DNA from: Lentzea terrae
Lineage (GTDB): Bacteria > Actinomycetota > Actinomycetes > Mycobacteriales > Pseudonocardiaceae
DNA: 64,000 nucleotides
Assembly: GCF_003265345.1 (NCBI RefSeq)
Contig: NZ_QFWW01000037.1
Location: forward strand, 99,534-163,533
Reading direction: 5' to 3'
Below, in pieces: positions 56,668-64,000 of the stretch. Made by a program: the position numbers and the translations under genes. How positions within the stretch are numbered: position 1 is the first letter of the stretch; every line of letters begins with the position of its first letter. The notes beneath the pieces are model-generated. The model worked only from the letters and a program-made list of their open reading frames with translations. It was not told where the DNA came from and made no database searches.

Positions 56668-56958
56668 CTAGTCGGTGATCAGTCGAGCCGAAGATTCTTC
56701 GCGCATGCGCGCCAGCCGGTTCATCGTCCGCTGACCGCGGCGGTCCAGCTCACGGCTGTCGATCCAGCCGTTGGCGTAGTAGCGGTAGTCCTGCGCCAGC
56801 GCCACCAGTTCCGCGAGATAGTCGGCTGACCTGCGCCGTCGCTCCTCGTCGAACGCCGCCAGCAGCGGCAGCTGGGTGTCCACCACCTCGTCGAGCAACT
56901 GCGCGGACCGCAGCGCTCTCTTGGAACGCCACCTCCGTGTAAGGCTCACGCGCCGCAC
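56668..56958 (-). CDS. Hypothetical basic helical protein, 96 aa
   Basis: A highly charged, probably helical protein (VSLTRRWRSKRALRSAQLLD, LAELVALAQDYRYYANGW, MNRLARMREESSARLITD). No domain recognised. GTG 56958 or 56949 start, with GAAGGA upstream. Function unknown. Confidence 0.6.
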   Translation of the reverse strand: MRRVSLTRRWRSKRALRSAQLLDEVVDTQLPLLAAFDEERRRRSADYLAELVALAQDYRYYANGWIDSRELDRRGQRTMNRLARMREESSARLITD

Positions 56959-57102
56959 CTCGTCCTTCGCCCCCGACCTGCCGCACCTTAGGCGTGGATT
57001 TCACGCCCGTCGATGCTGCATTCGTGGGAGAAGGTCCTGGCGTTACCGGTTCGTGTCCCACACCATCCAAAAGTGGTGCTATAGGACCCAAACGAGATGG
57101 GA

Positions 57103-58485
57103 CTAGGCGGCCGACTCGGTGCCGGTGAAGCGGGCGACGCGGTCGGCGAGCTCGCGGGCCTCCGGGTTGTTGCGGCGCTTCTCCGCCTCTTGGCGCAGCG
57201 GTTCCATGCGCTGCTTCGTGCGCACCGACTTGAGGCTTTCGGACAGGTCGACGGCCTGGCGACCGATCTTGGCGCCGTGGTCGATGTCGCCCTCGAGCAG
57301 GTGGTTGATGGCCATCGAGGTCAGGTTGAACGAGCGGCTGCGCGCGTACTCGTCACCGAAGTTGTTGATCGCCTTGGACAGCGCCGGGATGGCGGTCCTC
57401 GTGTACTTGGCGTCCACCGTCTGCGCCAGCTCCGTGTGCACCGTGCCGATCATGGACGAGAGGTCGATCTCGTTGAAGAACTTGGCCCAGGCGGGGGCTT
57501 CGGTGACGTTGGCGCGGGAGAACTCGTCGCGCGCGCGGCCGAGCAGCTTCAGCGCCTGCTCGTCGGAACCCATCTTCGCGTAGGCCCAGGCCTCGTTCGC
57601 GCACAGGATGCCCACCGCCAGCTCGGAACCCGAGTTCTGCGCGGCCAACTGCCCCAGCTGGAACACCTTCAGCGCGTCGTCGGGGGCGTTCTGGTGCAAG
57701 TAGACGCGGCCCATGCGGTACAGGATGTTCGCCATCAGCGCCTCGTTCTCGCCCTGCTTGGCGAGGTCGAGCGCCTGACCGAAGTGGTTGCGGGCCGAGT
57801 CCATCAAGCCCGTGTCGAACGACGTCCAGCCGGCGAGGTTGTGCAGGTCCGCGAGCGCGACGTAGAGGCGCTGGCGGACGACGTCCGTGGAGCTCGCACC
57901 GAGCATCTGCTGTCCCCAGGACAGCTGGGCGACCACCGCGTCGCGGCAGGAACCGCCGCCGTACTGGTAGTCCAGGGCACGCAGAGCCCGCGTCGCCGCT
58001 TCGACCTGGCGCACATCGGTCATGCCGATGCGTCCCGGAGCCGGAGTCTGTGTGGGGTGTGAAACCCACGACCCGGAGTCCGCTCCGAACACGGCCGCGC
58101 CGACTGTCACGGCGGCGGCGTGCGCGAGGAACTTCCGACGCTTCACCGACTCGTCCTCCTCAGGATGGGGTGAGTCCGCGGTTGCGGCCACCCTCACTGC
58201 CGTTGTCTCGTCATAGGCGAGACCCATGTATCCACGTGGGACACCCAGGCCGACGGCGATCCGCGTCAGGACGTCATATGCCATCACCTGGCGTCCCTTG
58301 AGGATCTCCGAGACCTCGGACTGCGACTGCCCAGTGAGCGCCGCGATCTGGCGCTGGGACACGCCGTGCCGTCGGAGCAGCCGGTAGACCGAGCTGATCT
58401 CTCGTCGGGCCAGTGCGTCCCGCATCTCCTGCTGGTCCCACACGTCGGCGGGAATCGGAGAGCCCTGGGAACTCATGGTGTTCAT
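57103..58485 (-). CDS. XRE regulator with TPR domain and Tat-like internal segment
   Basis: A 460-residue protein. Helix-turn-helix at about 38-80 (VSQRQIAALTGQSQSEVSEI), then a striking KRRKFLAHAAAVTVGAAVFG (115-134), a twin-arginine/hydrophobic segment like a Tat signal inside the protein, followed by TPR-like helical repeats (about 160-430: YVALADLHNLAGW, ALMANILYRMGRVYLHQN). This architecture is frequent in Pseudonocardiales. ATG 58485. Divergent from two small genes at 58702-59338, which it may regulate. Confidence 0.88.
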   Translation of the reverse strand: MNTMSSQGSPIPADVWDQQEMRDALARREISSVYRLLRRHGVSQRQIAALTGQSQSEVSEILKGRQVMAYDVLTRIAVGLGVPRGYMGLAYDETTAVRVAATADSPHPEEDESVKRRKFLAHAAAVTVGAAVFGADSGSWVSHPTQTPAPGRIGMTDVRQVEAATRALRALDYQYGGGSCRDAVVAQLSWGQQMLGASSTDVVRQRLYVALADLHNLAGWTSFDTGLMDSARNHFGQALDLAKQGENEALMANILYRMGRVYLHQNAPDDALKVFQLGQLAAQNSGSELAVGILCANEAWAYAKMGSDEQALKLLGRARDEFSRANVTEAPAWAKFFNEIDLSSMIGTVHTELAQTVDAKYTRTAIPALSKAINNFGDEYARSRSFNLTSMAINHLLEGDIDHGAKIGRQAVDLSESLKSVRTKQRMEPLRQEAEKRRNNPEARELADRVARFTGTESAA

Positions 58486-58587
58486 CGCGCACCCTCACAG
58501 TCCGTTGAGCGTCATCGGCAGACTAGGGGCAGGTCCCCGAGTCGAGAAGTCCTCTTCGGCGGAGCTGATCGGCCCTACCGAACACCG

Positions 58588-58619
58588 CTTACCGCTCACC
58601 GTAAGACTTCCACCGGTGG
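58588..58619. promoter_or_regulatory. Candidate operators CTTAC-N8-GTAAG and CCACCGGTGG
   Basis: CTTAC (58588-58592) and GTAAG (58601-58605) form an inverted repeat; CCACCGGTGG (58610-58619) is a perfect palindrome. Both lie in the 216-bp divergent gap between the XRE gene and 58702, so they are candidate binding sites of the regulator. Confidence 0.45.
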
Positions 58620-58701
58620 GCGCTGTGACGTCCCGTTCCGGCATGAATCATCGCAATCTAGATTCCGGTAAGCGAGTGAGCACGGAGAGGAACGACCAAT
58701 A

Positions 58702-58965
58702 GTGGACAGCTCCTCCCCGAGTTCCACCTCCATTGTGGAGACGGGTGACACCGACTCCACATGGCGCGGCACGACCGGGCAGCGTCGGACGTGGCAGATC
58801 AGCTGCGGCGACGTGGTCGACCGGGACCGCCAGCTCACCGTGAAGGTCGTACAGGGCCAAGTGGTTCTGGTGGGACCTCCCGGTGAGACGGCAGTCTTGT
58901 CCCACGACCAGCTCGTACAGCTCAGGGCTGCGCTACGCGAAGCCGCCGACCAGGCGGAAAGGTGA
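58702..58965 (+). CDS. Hypothetical protein, 87 aa
   Basis: A small beta-rich protein with TWQISCGDVVDRDRQLTVKV, QVVLVGPPGETAVLSHDQL and a C-terminal helix (LRAALREAADQAER). GTG 58702 with GGAGAGGAA upstream. Similar to short proteins encoded next to XRE regulators in Pseudonocardiales, a DUF397-like role, but I do not identify it as DUF397. Followed by the 58979 gene. Confidence 0.7.
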   Translation: MDSSSPSSTSIVETGDTDSTWRGTTGQRRTWQISCGDVVDRDRQLTVKVVQGQVVLVGPPGETAVLSHDQLVQLRAALREAADQAER

Positions 58966-58978
58966 CGGTGACGTTTCG

Positions 58979-59338
58979 ATGGACGCGATCCTCGGACAGG
59001 TTCTTCGCAACGCTGTGTGGGAACGCCTCGACCTGCTCACGGAGCTGGCGAGTCGCGCGGACGCCCCGTCCCTCCTGTCGGTGGCTCGATCCGAGCTCCC
59101 TCGGCTGACCGAGGGATGGCGTGCTCTGCTGGCAGCGCACGAGCCGGACGAGAAGGGCAACTGCCCTGAGTGCTCCGGTCGTTGGCGCCAGCAGAAGTCA
59201 CCTTGCTCGGTGTGGCGCGCCGCGTACGAACACCTGGTTGCGGGCGGACTCGCCCCGCGCCCGGCTCGCCACCTGCGCGAGGCTCCGGTGACTCCTCCTG
59301 TCACCAGGACCCGCCGCGCGGTGGCTCGAGCCCACTAA
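58979..59338 (+). CDS. Hypothetical protein with Cys-containing segment, 119 aa
   Basis: A 119-residue protein: helical N-terminus (ILGQVLRNAVWERLDLLTEL), NCPECSGRW and SPCSVWRAAYEH in the middle, proline/arginine-rich tail. The Cys-x2-Cys plus a later Cys might bind a metal. ATG 58979 lies 13 bp after the previous stop. No known function. Confidence 0.68.
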   Translation: MDAILGQVLRNAVWERLDLLTELASRADAPSLLSVARSELPRLTEGWRALLAAHEPDEKGNCPECSGRWRQQKSPCSVWRAAYEHLVAGGLAPRPARHLREAPVTPPVTRTRRAVARAH

Positions 59339-59353
59339 CGGGCGTTTGCGACT

Positions 59354-59454
59354 GACCTGGCGTCCCCCCGACACGACCAGGTCTGCAAACCGCCTACTGA
59401 CCGGTGGTCCGCGATGCGCGAACCCCCGACCGCGACATCGCGGACCCCGGTCAG
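59354..59454. other. Two stem-loops in a hairpin-rich intergenic region
   Basis: GACCTGG (59354-59360) pairs with CCAGGTC (59377-59383). A larger hairpin pairs 59397-59416 with 59436-59454, about 19 bp with one bulged base and a 19-nt loop. Together with the hairpin at 59536-59574 this gap carries no clear gene on the plus strand. It could be serial termination or a structured RNA. Confidence 0.5.
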
Positions 59455-59525
59455 CTCAACAACTCCACAGATTCCCGCGGGCCGGTGACGTGCACCTTCC
59501 CTCCCCGACCGTTACCGGTCCGCGG

Positions 59526-59711
59526 TCACCAACGTCGGCCCCTTGTCTGCACCTCCCGCGCAGGCAAGGGGCCGTTTCCACGTTCTCGGCGAGATTCCGC
59601 TGAGGCCTCGAGCACCGCCTCGCGCACGGTCTGACACTCGAACTTGCCGCTCACATCGTCGGCTTCGGCGTGCGGGTCGCGAACCAGATGGCCGTTGAGC
59701 ATGCGTGTCAT
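59526..59711 (-). CDS. Low-confidence small ORF, 61 aa
   Basis: An open frame directly downstream of the SDR at 59731. The first 40 codons show good GC3 bias (MLNGHLVRDPHAEADDVSGK), but the last part runs through a strong terminator and looks like read-through. It may be a remnant or a small protein with a different true 3' end. No ribosome site. Confidence 0.3.
   Translation of the reverse strand: MTRMLNGHLVRDPHAEADDVSGKFECQTVREAVLEASAESRRERGNGPLPAREVQTRGRRW
59536..59574 (+). terminator. 15-bp hairpin terminator
   Basis: cggccccttgtctgc (59536-59550) pairs with gcaggcaaggggccg (59560-59574) with one T-G wobble; loop 9 nt; TTT follows on the plus strand. It should end the 58702-59338 transcript. 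Confidence 0.8.
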
Positions 59712-59730
59712 GCCGGAGGAGTGCCCAGCT

Positions 59731-60510
59731 TCAGCGGTGCGTACCCGTCTTCCAGGTCAGGTATGAGGTCAGACCGGGGAACAGCCGGCCGGAGAGCTCG
59801 AACGCCTTGAGCTGCCACGGGAACAGGTGCTCCGCCCGTTCCTTCTCCACGGCGTCGACGATCGCCTTCGCGCACTGCTCCGGCGTGACCGTGGGGATCA
59901 GCTTGGCGATCGCCGGGATCCGTTCCTCTGCGCCGGGGTTGTTGTTGAAGTACTCGCTGGAGACCTTTCCCGGCACCACTTCGCTGATCCCGACGCCGGT
60001 GCCGCGCAGGTCAAGACGCAACGAAGCGGTCAGGCCCCGAAGCGCCCACCGCGACGACTGGTAGCCCACGCAGCCGGGAATCGGGAGGCGGGACACCGGT
60101 GAGTTCACGTTGACGATCCAGCCGGACCGCCGTGACCGCATGGCGCCCAGGTATTCCCTGGTCAGCAGCAACGCCGCCAGGTACGGCACCGAGGTCATCG
60201 TCTGCAGCTCGTCGGCGGACGTGTCGTCGAGGAACAGCCAGCGACCGACGCCGGCGTTGTTCACCAGCACATCAGGCACTTCGACCTCCCCGGCGAGTGC
60301 GCGAATCTGCGCGGCGTCCGCCAGATCGGCCACGTGGGCGGACGCCGAGCCGCCGAACTCGATGATCCGTTTGACCTGTAGATCAAGCAGTTCGGCGCTT
60401 CGGGCCACAAGGTGGACGTGCGCGCCGTGGGCCGCGAACCGGAACGCGGCCGCCGCGCCGATCCCCTGGGACGCCCCCGTGACCAGAACCCGCTTGCCCG
60501 ACAGCTCCAT
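59731..60510 (-). CDS. SDR family protein with Arg in place of catalytic Lys
   Basis: A 259-residue SDR: VLVTGASQGIGAAAAFRF, VLVNNAGVGRWLF, VNSPVSRLPIPGCVGYQSSR. The active site has Ser137 and Tyr150, but the residue four after Tyr is Arg154 (codon CGG), where classical SDRs have Lys. This suggests altered or lost activity. Last full gene of the glucosidase operon; ATG 60510 overlaps the MFS stop (TGATG). Confidence 0.87.
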   Translation of the reverse strand: MELSGKRVLVTGASQGIGAAAAFRFAAHGAHVHLVARSAELLDLQVKRIIEFGGSASAHVADLADAAQIRALAGEVEVPDVLVNNAGVGRWLFLDDTSADELQTMTSVPYLAALLLTREYLGAMRSRRSGWIVNVNSPVSRLPIPGCVGYQSSRWALRGLTASLRLDLRGTGVGISEVVPGKVSSEYFNNNPGAEERIPAIAKLIPTVTPEQCAKAIVDAVEKERAEHLFPWQLKAFELSGRLFPGLTSYLTWKTGTHR

Positions 60511-61718
60511 CAGACCACCGATCGCACTCGACTCATCAACACCGCCGCCAGCGTCGTCGCCAACGCCGACACCGCGAACAGACCGCGGTAGCCACCAAGG
60601 TTGGCCAAGATCAAGGCGGTCAGCAAGGGGGCGATGACCTGGGGCAACGCATTGGCCACGTTGAGCACGCCCAAATCCTTGGCCCGGTCGGACGCCGCAG
60701 GCAGCACCTGGGTCAGCAACGCGATCGCCACCGCCCAGTAGATGCCGAAGCCGACGCCGAGCAGAGGCGCGGCGATCAGCACCGCGGTCCAGGTCGGCCA
60801 GATCACCAGCAACGCCGCGGCGAGCGCCATCACGGCAGCGGCGCCGTATACGTACGGCTTCCGGCGCCCAGAACGATCACTTCGTGCGCCGAACAGCACT
60901 GCTCCTGCGGCGAGCGCCACCCCGTAGAGCGCCATGAGCACCAGCAGACCGTCCTCCGGCGACGGGTGGTGGACCACATCGCCGAGGAAGTAGAGGAGAT
61001 AGAGCGTCCCGAACGCGTTGCCGAGGTTGATCATCAGGTGACCACCCCACGCCCAGGCGAAGTCCGGGTGTTCACGCGGCGAGATCCAGAACGTGGGTCG
61101 CACGGGCTTCACGATGAGCTGCGTGTCGGGAGTCCTCAACACGAAGAAGATCGCACCGGTCAGCACGATGGCCGCGCACGCCAGGTAGCCCGCCTGCAGT
61201 CCGCTGACCAGCAACGTCACCACGACCGCACCCAGCACCGTGCCGAGCATCTGACTGATGCCGATGAGCCCGCCGACCTGAGCCCGTTGCTCGACGGGCA
61301 CCCGGTCCGGCACCGCGGAGGTGAGCGCGGCGAGCATGCCGCCGATCCCCGCCTGCACCAGGCACCAGCCGATGGTCATCACGACGACCGACGGCGCGTT
61401 GGCGAGCACAGCGAGACCGACGGCGCCGATGATCGCGCCGACCAGCGTCCAGGGGTGGCGCCGACCGAACCGCGAGGTCGTGCGGTCGGACAGGAACCCG
61501 ATCAACGGCACCACGACCAGCGACACCAGGCCGCCGAAGCCGGTGACGATGCCGAACACGAGCTCCTTGTTGGCCTTGTTCAGCAACTCGGCCTGCTGCG
61601 GCAGCAACACCTGGATCGGCGCGTAGACCGCGAGCCACAGCCCCAGGTTCGCGAAGAACAACCACGCCATCCACCCGCGGCGGACGCGCACCACCGGTTC
61701 CGCAAGCGCTTCACTCAC
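60510..61718 (-). CDS. MFS transporter
   Basis: A 402-residue 12-helix major facilitator. GFLSDRTTSRFGRRHPW is the conserved loop after helix 2; FGARSDRSGRRKPYVYG lies in the second half. With the upstream GH1 beta-glucosidase it probably imports glucosides. GTG 61718 or 61721 overlaps the GH1 stop. Operon member. Confidence 0.9.
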   Translation of the reverse strand: MSEALAEPVVRVRRGWMAWLFFANLGLWLAVYAPIQVLLPQQAELLNKANKELVFGIVTGFGGLVSLVVVPLIGFLSDRTTSRFGRRHPWTLVGAIIGAVGLAVLANAPSVVVMTIGWCLVQAGIGGMLAALTSAVPDRVPVEQRAQVGGLIGISQMLGTVLGAVVVTLLVSGLQAGYLACAAIVLTGAIFFVLRTPDTQLIVKPVRPTFWISPREHPDFAWAWGGHLMINLGNAFGTLYLLYFLGDVVHHPSPEDGLLVLMALYGVALAAGAVLFGARSDRSGRRKPYVYGAAAVMALAAALLVIWPTWTAVLIAAPLLGVGFGIYWAVAIALLTQVLPAASDRAKDLGVLNVANALPQVIAPLLTALILANLGGYRGLFAVSALATTLAAVLMSRVRSVV

Positions 61719-62958
61719 CACTGATCACCTTGCGGTACCAGTGGAACGAGTCGCGCGGCGTGCGTCGCTGTGTCTCGTAGTCGACCTGGACCAGGCCGAA
61801 CCGCTGCGAATAGCCGGCTTCCCACTCGAAGTTGTCGAGCAACGACCACACGAAGTACCCGGAGACGTCCGCTGCCTGCGCGGCCTTGAGGTGGCCGTCG
61901 AGGTAGGCGATCCGGTCGGCGTCCGCGATCTCGTCGGGGAAGCTGCAGCCGCTCTCGGTCACGTACACCGGCGGCAGGTTCGGGTACCGCTCACGCAGTG
62001 CGTTGATCATCTCGGTGAGCCCGGACGGCACGACCGGCCAGCCGAAGGCGGTGCGCGGGTACTCGTCGATCTCCACCAGCTCGAACGGCAGCGGGTTGCC
62101 CTCGGACGGCAGCTTCAGCCGCGTCGGGTTGTAGTAGTTCACGCCGTAGAAGTCGAGCGGCTGGTGGATGACCTGCAGGTCTCCGTCCGCGATCGGCAGA
62201 AGATCGGCGACTGCGTCGGGATATCGGCCCGACAGAACCGGGTCCGCGTAGATCCAGTTGTGGATTTCGCTGTAGGCCTCGGCAGCTGCTAGGTCGTTCG
62301 GAGTAGCCGGCCATGCGGGCGTGTGGTTGTTCGCGGTTCCAACGGCTTGTGCGTTGAACGAGCGGAGCACCTCGACCGCACGCCCGTGCGCGAGGTTCAG
62401 GTGGTGAGCGGTCGGCAACGCGTCGAACAGCAGCGTCTTGCCAGGGGCGTGCTCACCGATCGCGTAGCCCTGCAACGTCACCATCGCGGGCTCGTTGATC
62501 GGGATCCACAGCTTCACCCGGTCGGCGAGGCGGTCCGCGACCAGCGCGGTGTAGTCGGCGAACCGGTCGGCGATGTCCCGGTTCAGCCAACCGCCCTCCG
62601 CTTCCAGCTCGAGCGGAGTGTCCCAGTGGTACAACGTGACCACAGGGGCGATCCCGACGCCGACGAGCGCGTCGACCAGGCGGTCGTAGAAGTCGAGGCC
62701 CTCGGCGTTGACCGGTCCCTTGCCGGAGGGCTGGATGCGCGGCCACGCGATCGAGAACCGATACGCGTTCACGCCGAGCTGCGTCATGAGCGCAACATCC
62801 TCGCGCCACCGGTGGTAATGATCGCAGGCAACGCTTGCGTTGTCGTTGTCGTGTACGGGAGTGAACTCGTCCCACACGGAGGGACCTCGACCGCCTGCAC
62901 TGAACGCGCCCTCGATCTGGAACGCGGACGTCGACACTCCCCAGAGGAAGTCGCTCAT
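61711..62958 (-). CDS. GH1 beta-glucosidase
   Basis: A 415-residue GH1 enzyme: FLWGVSTSAFQIEGAF, acid/base Glu156 in WIPINEPAMV and nucleophile Glu335 in VYVTESGCS. GH1 enzymes hydrolyse beta-glucosides with retention. The usual TENG motif appears as TESG. ATG 62958 has TTTGGAGG at good distance. No signal peptide, so it is intracellular and works after MFS uptake. First gene of the operon; a TetR gene is divergent. Confidence 0.95.
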   Translation of the reverse strand: MSDFLWGVSTSAFQIEGAFSAGGRGPSVWDEFTPVHDNDNASVACDHYHRWREDVALMTQLGVNAYRFSIAWPRIQPSGKGPVNAEGLDFYDRLVDALVGVGIAPVVTLYHWDTPLELEAEGGWLNRDIADRFADYTALVADRLADRVKLWIPINEPAMVTLQGYAIGEHAPGKTLLFDALPTAHHLNLAHGRAVEVLRSFNAQAVGTANNHTPAWPATPNDLAAAEAYSEIHNWIYADPVLSGRYPDAVADLLPIADGDLQVIHQPLDFYGVNYYNPTRLKLPSEGNPLPFELVEIDEYPRTAFGWPVVPSGLTEMINALRERYPNLPPVYVTESGCSFPDEIADADRIAYLDGHLKAAQAADVSGYFVWSLLDNFEWEAGYSQRFGLVQVDYETQRRTPRDSFHWYRKVISGE

Positions 62959-63072
62959 CGATCCTCCAAAATGTGAAACTTGTTCGGATCGTAGGCGTGT
63001 TGACAGGTTCAGGGAAGTGAAAAGGCCGTACAACAGGCAAGATGGAACCAACCCGAACTACTGGGAGTCGCC

Positions 63073-63687
63073 GTGACGAGCACCACCCCGCTCCGCCGTC
63101 AGCCTGTCCAGCAGCGCAGCGCCAAGAGAGTCGAGCGCATGCTCGAGGCCTGCGCGACTCTCATCGACGAGGTGGGCTACGACGGCGTCACCACGACGTT
63201 GATCGCGGAACGAGCCGGCGTGGCGGTGGGTTCGCTGTACCAGTTCTTCCCCGACAAGAGAGCCGTCGTGCAGGCGCTGACCCTGCGCAACGTCGACAGG
63301 TTCTCCCAGGGCATCACCGACCGGCTGGAGCAGGCGACGCTCGAGCACTGGTGGGACGCCGTGGACACGGTGTTCGACGTCTACGTGACGATGCACCGCG
63401 AGATCCCCGCGTTCGGGAGGCTGCACTTCGGTGACGTCGTGGACATGCGGCTGCTGGACGACCGCCGCGACAACAACGCCGTCATCTCGGACAAGATCTC
63501 CGAGCTGATCTCCGGCAAGTTCGGCATTCCGATGACCGAGGTCCAGCTGCCGATCGCGATCGCCGTCGAGGCGGCCGACGCCGTGATGAAGATGGCGTTC
63601 CGCAAGACCCCGATGGGCGACCAGGCGATCCTGGCCGAAGCGAGGGCGCTGGTCAGGGGTTACCTGTCGTCGCGACTGCCCGCCTAG
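63073..63687 (+). CDS. TetR/AcrR family regulator
   Basis: A 204-residue regulator with N-terminal HTH (ACATLIDEVGYDGVTTTLIA, ERAGVAVGSLYQFFPDKRAV) and C-terminal ligand-binding helices. Divergent from the GH1 operon across 114 bp, so likely its repressor. GTG 63073 start with GGGAG upstream. Confidence 0.92.
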   Translation: MTSTTPLRRQPVQQRSAKRVERMLEACATLIDEVGYDGVTTTLIAERAGVAVGSLYQFFPDKRAVVQALTLRNVDRFSQGITDRLEQATLEHWWDAVDTVFDVYVTMHREIPAFGRLHFGDVVDMRLLDDRRDNNAVISDKISELISGKFGIPMTEVQLPIAIAVEAADAVMKMAFRKTPMGDQAILAEARALVRGYLSSRLPA

Positions 63688-63953
63688 CGGGTGCACTCCC
63701 AGATGACCATGGCGTCGAACGGGTTGCCGAAGCTGAAGATCTCCTCGCACTGCGTGGCGGGATCGGCGAACCCGTCGGCCACGGCCTTGTCCCGCGCGTC
63801 CCGGCGCGCGTACTCCCAGGCGAATCCGAAACTGCTGGAGCCGTCACCGCGGAACTGCGCGGTGTAAGGCGCCGCGGTCGCGCTGCCGGTGCTGATGAGC
63901 ACTGTGGCGAGCACGGCCGCCGACAGTGCGCTGACCAGTGTTTTCACCGTCAT
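63684..63953 (-). CDS. Small secreted protein, 89 aa
   Basis: Signal peptide (VKTLVSALSAAVLATVLIST, cleavage after ATA) and a mature 60-residue domain with two cysteines (DPATQCEEIFSF and VIWECTR) and aromatic residues (FGFAWEYARRDARDKAVAD). A disulfide is likely. Stop overlaps the TetR stop by 4 bp. No known family. Confidence 0.75.
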   Translation of the reverse strand: MTVKTLVSALSAAVLATVLISTGSATAAPYTAQFRGDGSSSFGFAWEYARRDARDKAVADGFADPATQCEEIFSFGNPFDAMVIWECTR

Positions 63954-64000
63954 GTCTCGACGCTAACGACGGGAACTGCCGGGCGATACCGCCATCAGCC

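Overview
The window is a high-GC chromosomal segment from an actinomycete. Gene density, GTG starts, 1-8 bp start/stop overlaps, families such as DUF5926, DUF6474 and DUF4328, an XRE-TPR regulator, a SARP/NB-ARC/TPR regulator and lutABC together suggest Pseudonocardiales (a Lentzea/Saccharothrix/Amycolatopsis-like genome). That placement is inference from gene content; there is no rRNA marker here. I see no insertion sequence, prophage or CRISPR array. One tRNA gene, tRNA-Gly(GCC), is present.

Layout. 0-4 kb: an ECF42-type sigma factor coupled to a DGPF/YCII protein, a lipoprotein, and a SigE-type sigma factor with a membrane partner whose outer domain is related to the lipoprotein. 4-9.5 kb: DUF952, a cluster of DnaA-box-like 9-mers, DUF5926, two glycerophosphodiesterases (one cytosolic, one secreted) flanking a P450, DUF4328 and a rhodanese. 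9.5-11 kb: a second SigE-type sigma/membrane pair. 11-21.8 kb: a carboxylate block, with DUF485-ActP, a LytTR response regulator-small membrane protein-second symporter operon, SppA, a LytS-type kinase and divergent lutABC. The parts suggest sensing, import and oxidation of acetate, pyruvate or lactate.

21.8-31 kb: Fpg/Nei glycosylase, a sigma factor fused to a zinc-finger/membrane tail, tRNA-Gly, OsmC, an N-terminally short P450 next to a SARP regulator, a half-length nitroreductase-like protein, an orphan CdiI-like immunity protein and RlpA. 31-35 kb: a Thr-rich surface protein, a frameshifted LAXTG-anchored protein, a multipass membrane protein and an MsrA homologue with Ser in place of the catalytic Cys. 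35-47 kb: a surface-glycan block (two large GT4 proteins, a degenerate methyltransferase between them, FkbM methyltransferase, UDP-glucose dehydrogenase), plus small secreted proteins with structured leaders and a gamma-glutamyltransferase-family enzyme.

47-56.6 kb: an SDR with a TetR-like operator, a TM0106 RecB-like nuclease, DUF6474, a BCCT transporter, a copper operon (small membrane protein, YcnI, CopC, CopD), and a LysR/SDR divergent pair with a clear T-N11-A operator. 56.6-64 kb: a parS-like 16-mer, an XRE regulator with an internal Tat-like segment divergent from two small genes, a hairpin-rich intergenic region, and a TetR-controlled GH1 glucosidase-MFS-SDR operon. The most unusual items are the DnaA-box cluster, the cofactor-site-degenerate methyltransferase inside a glycosyltransferase operon, Ser-for-Cys MsrA, several micro-proteins (a Cys-rich 26-mer and membrane peptides of 30, 43 and 55 residues) and the hairpin-bridged ribosome binding site at 43.45 kb.
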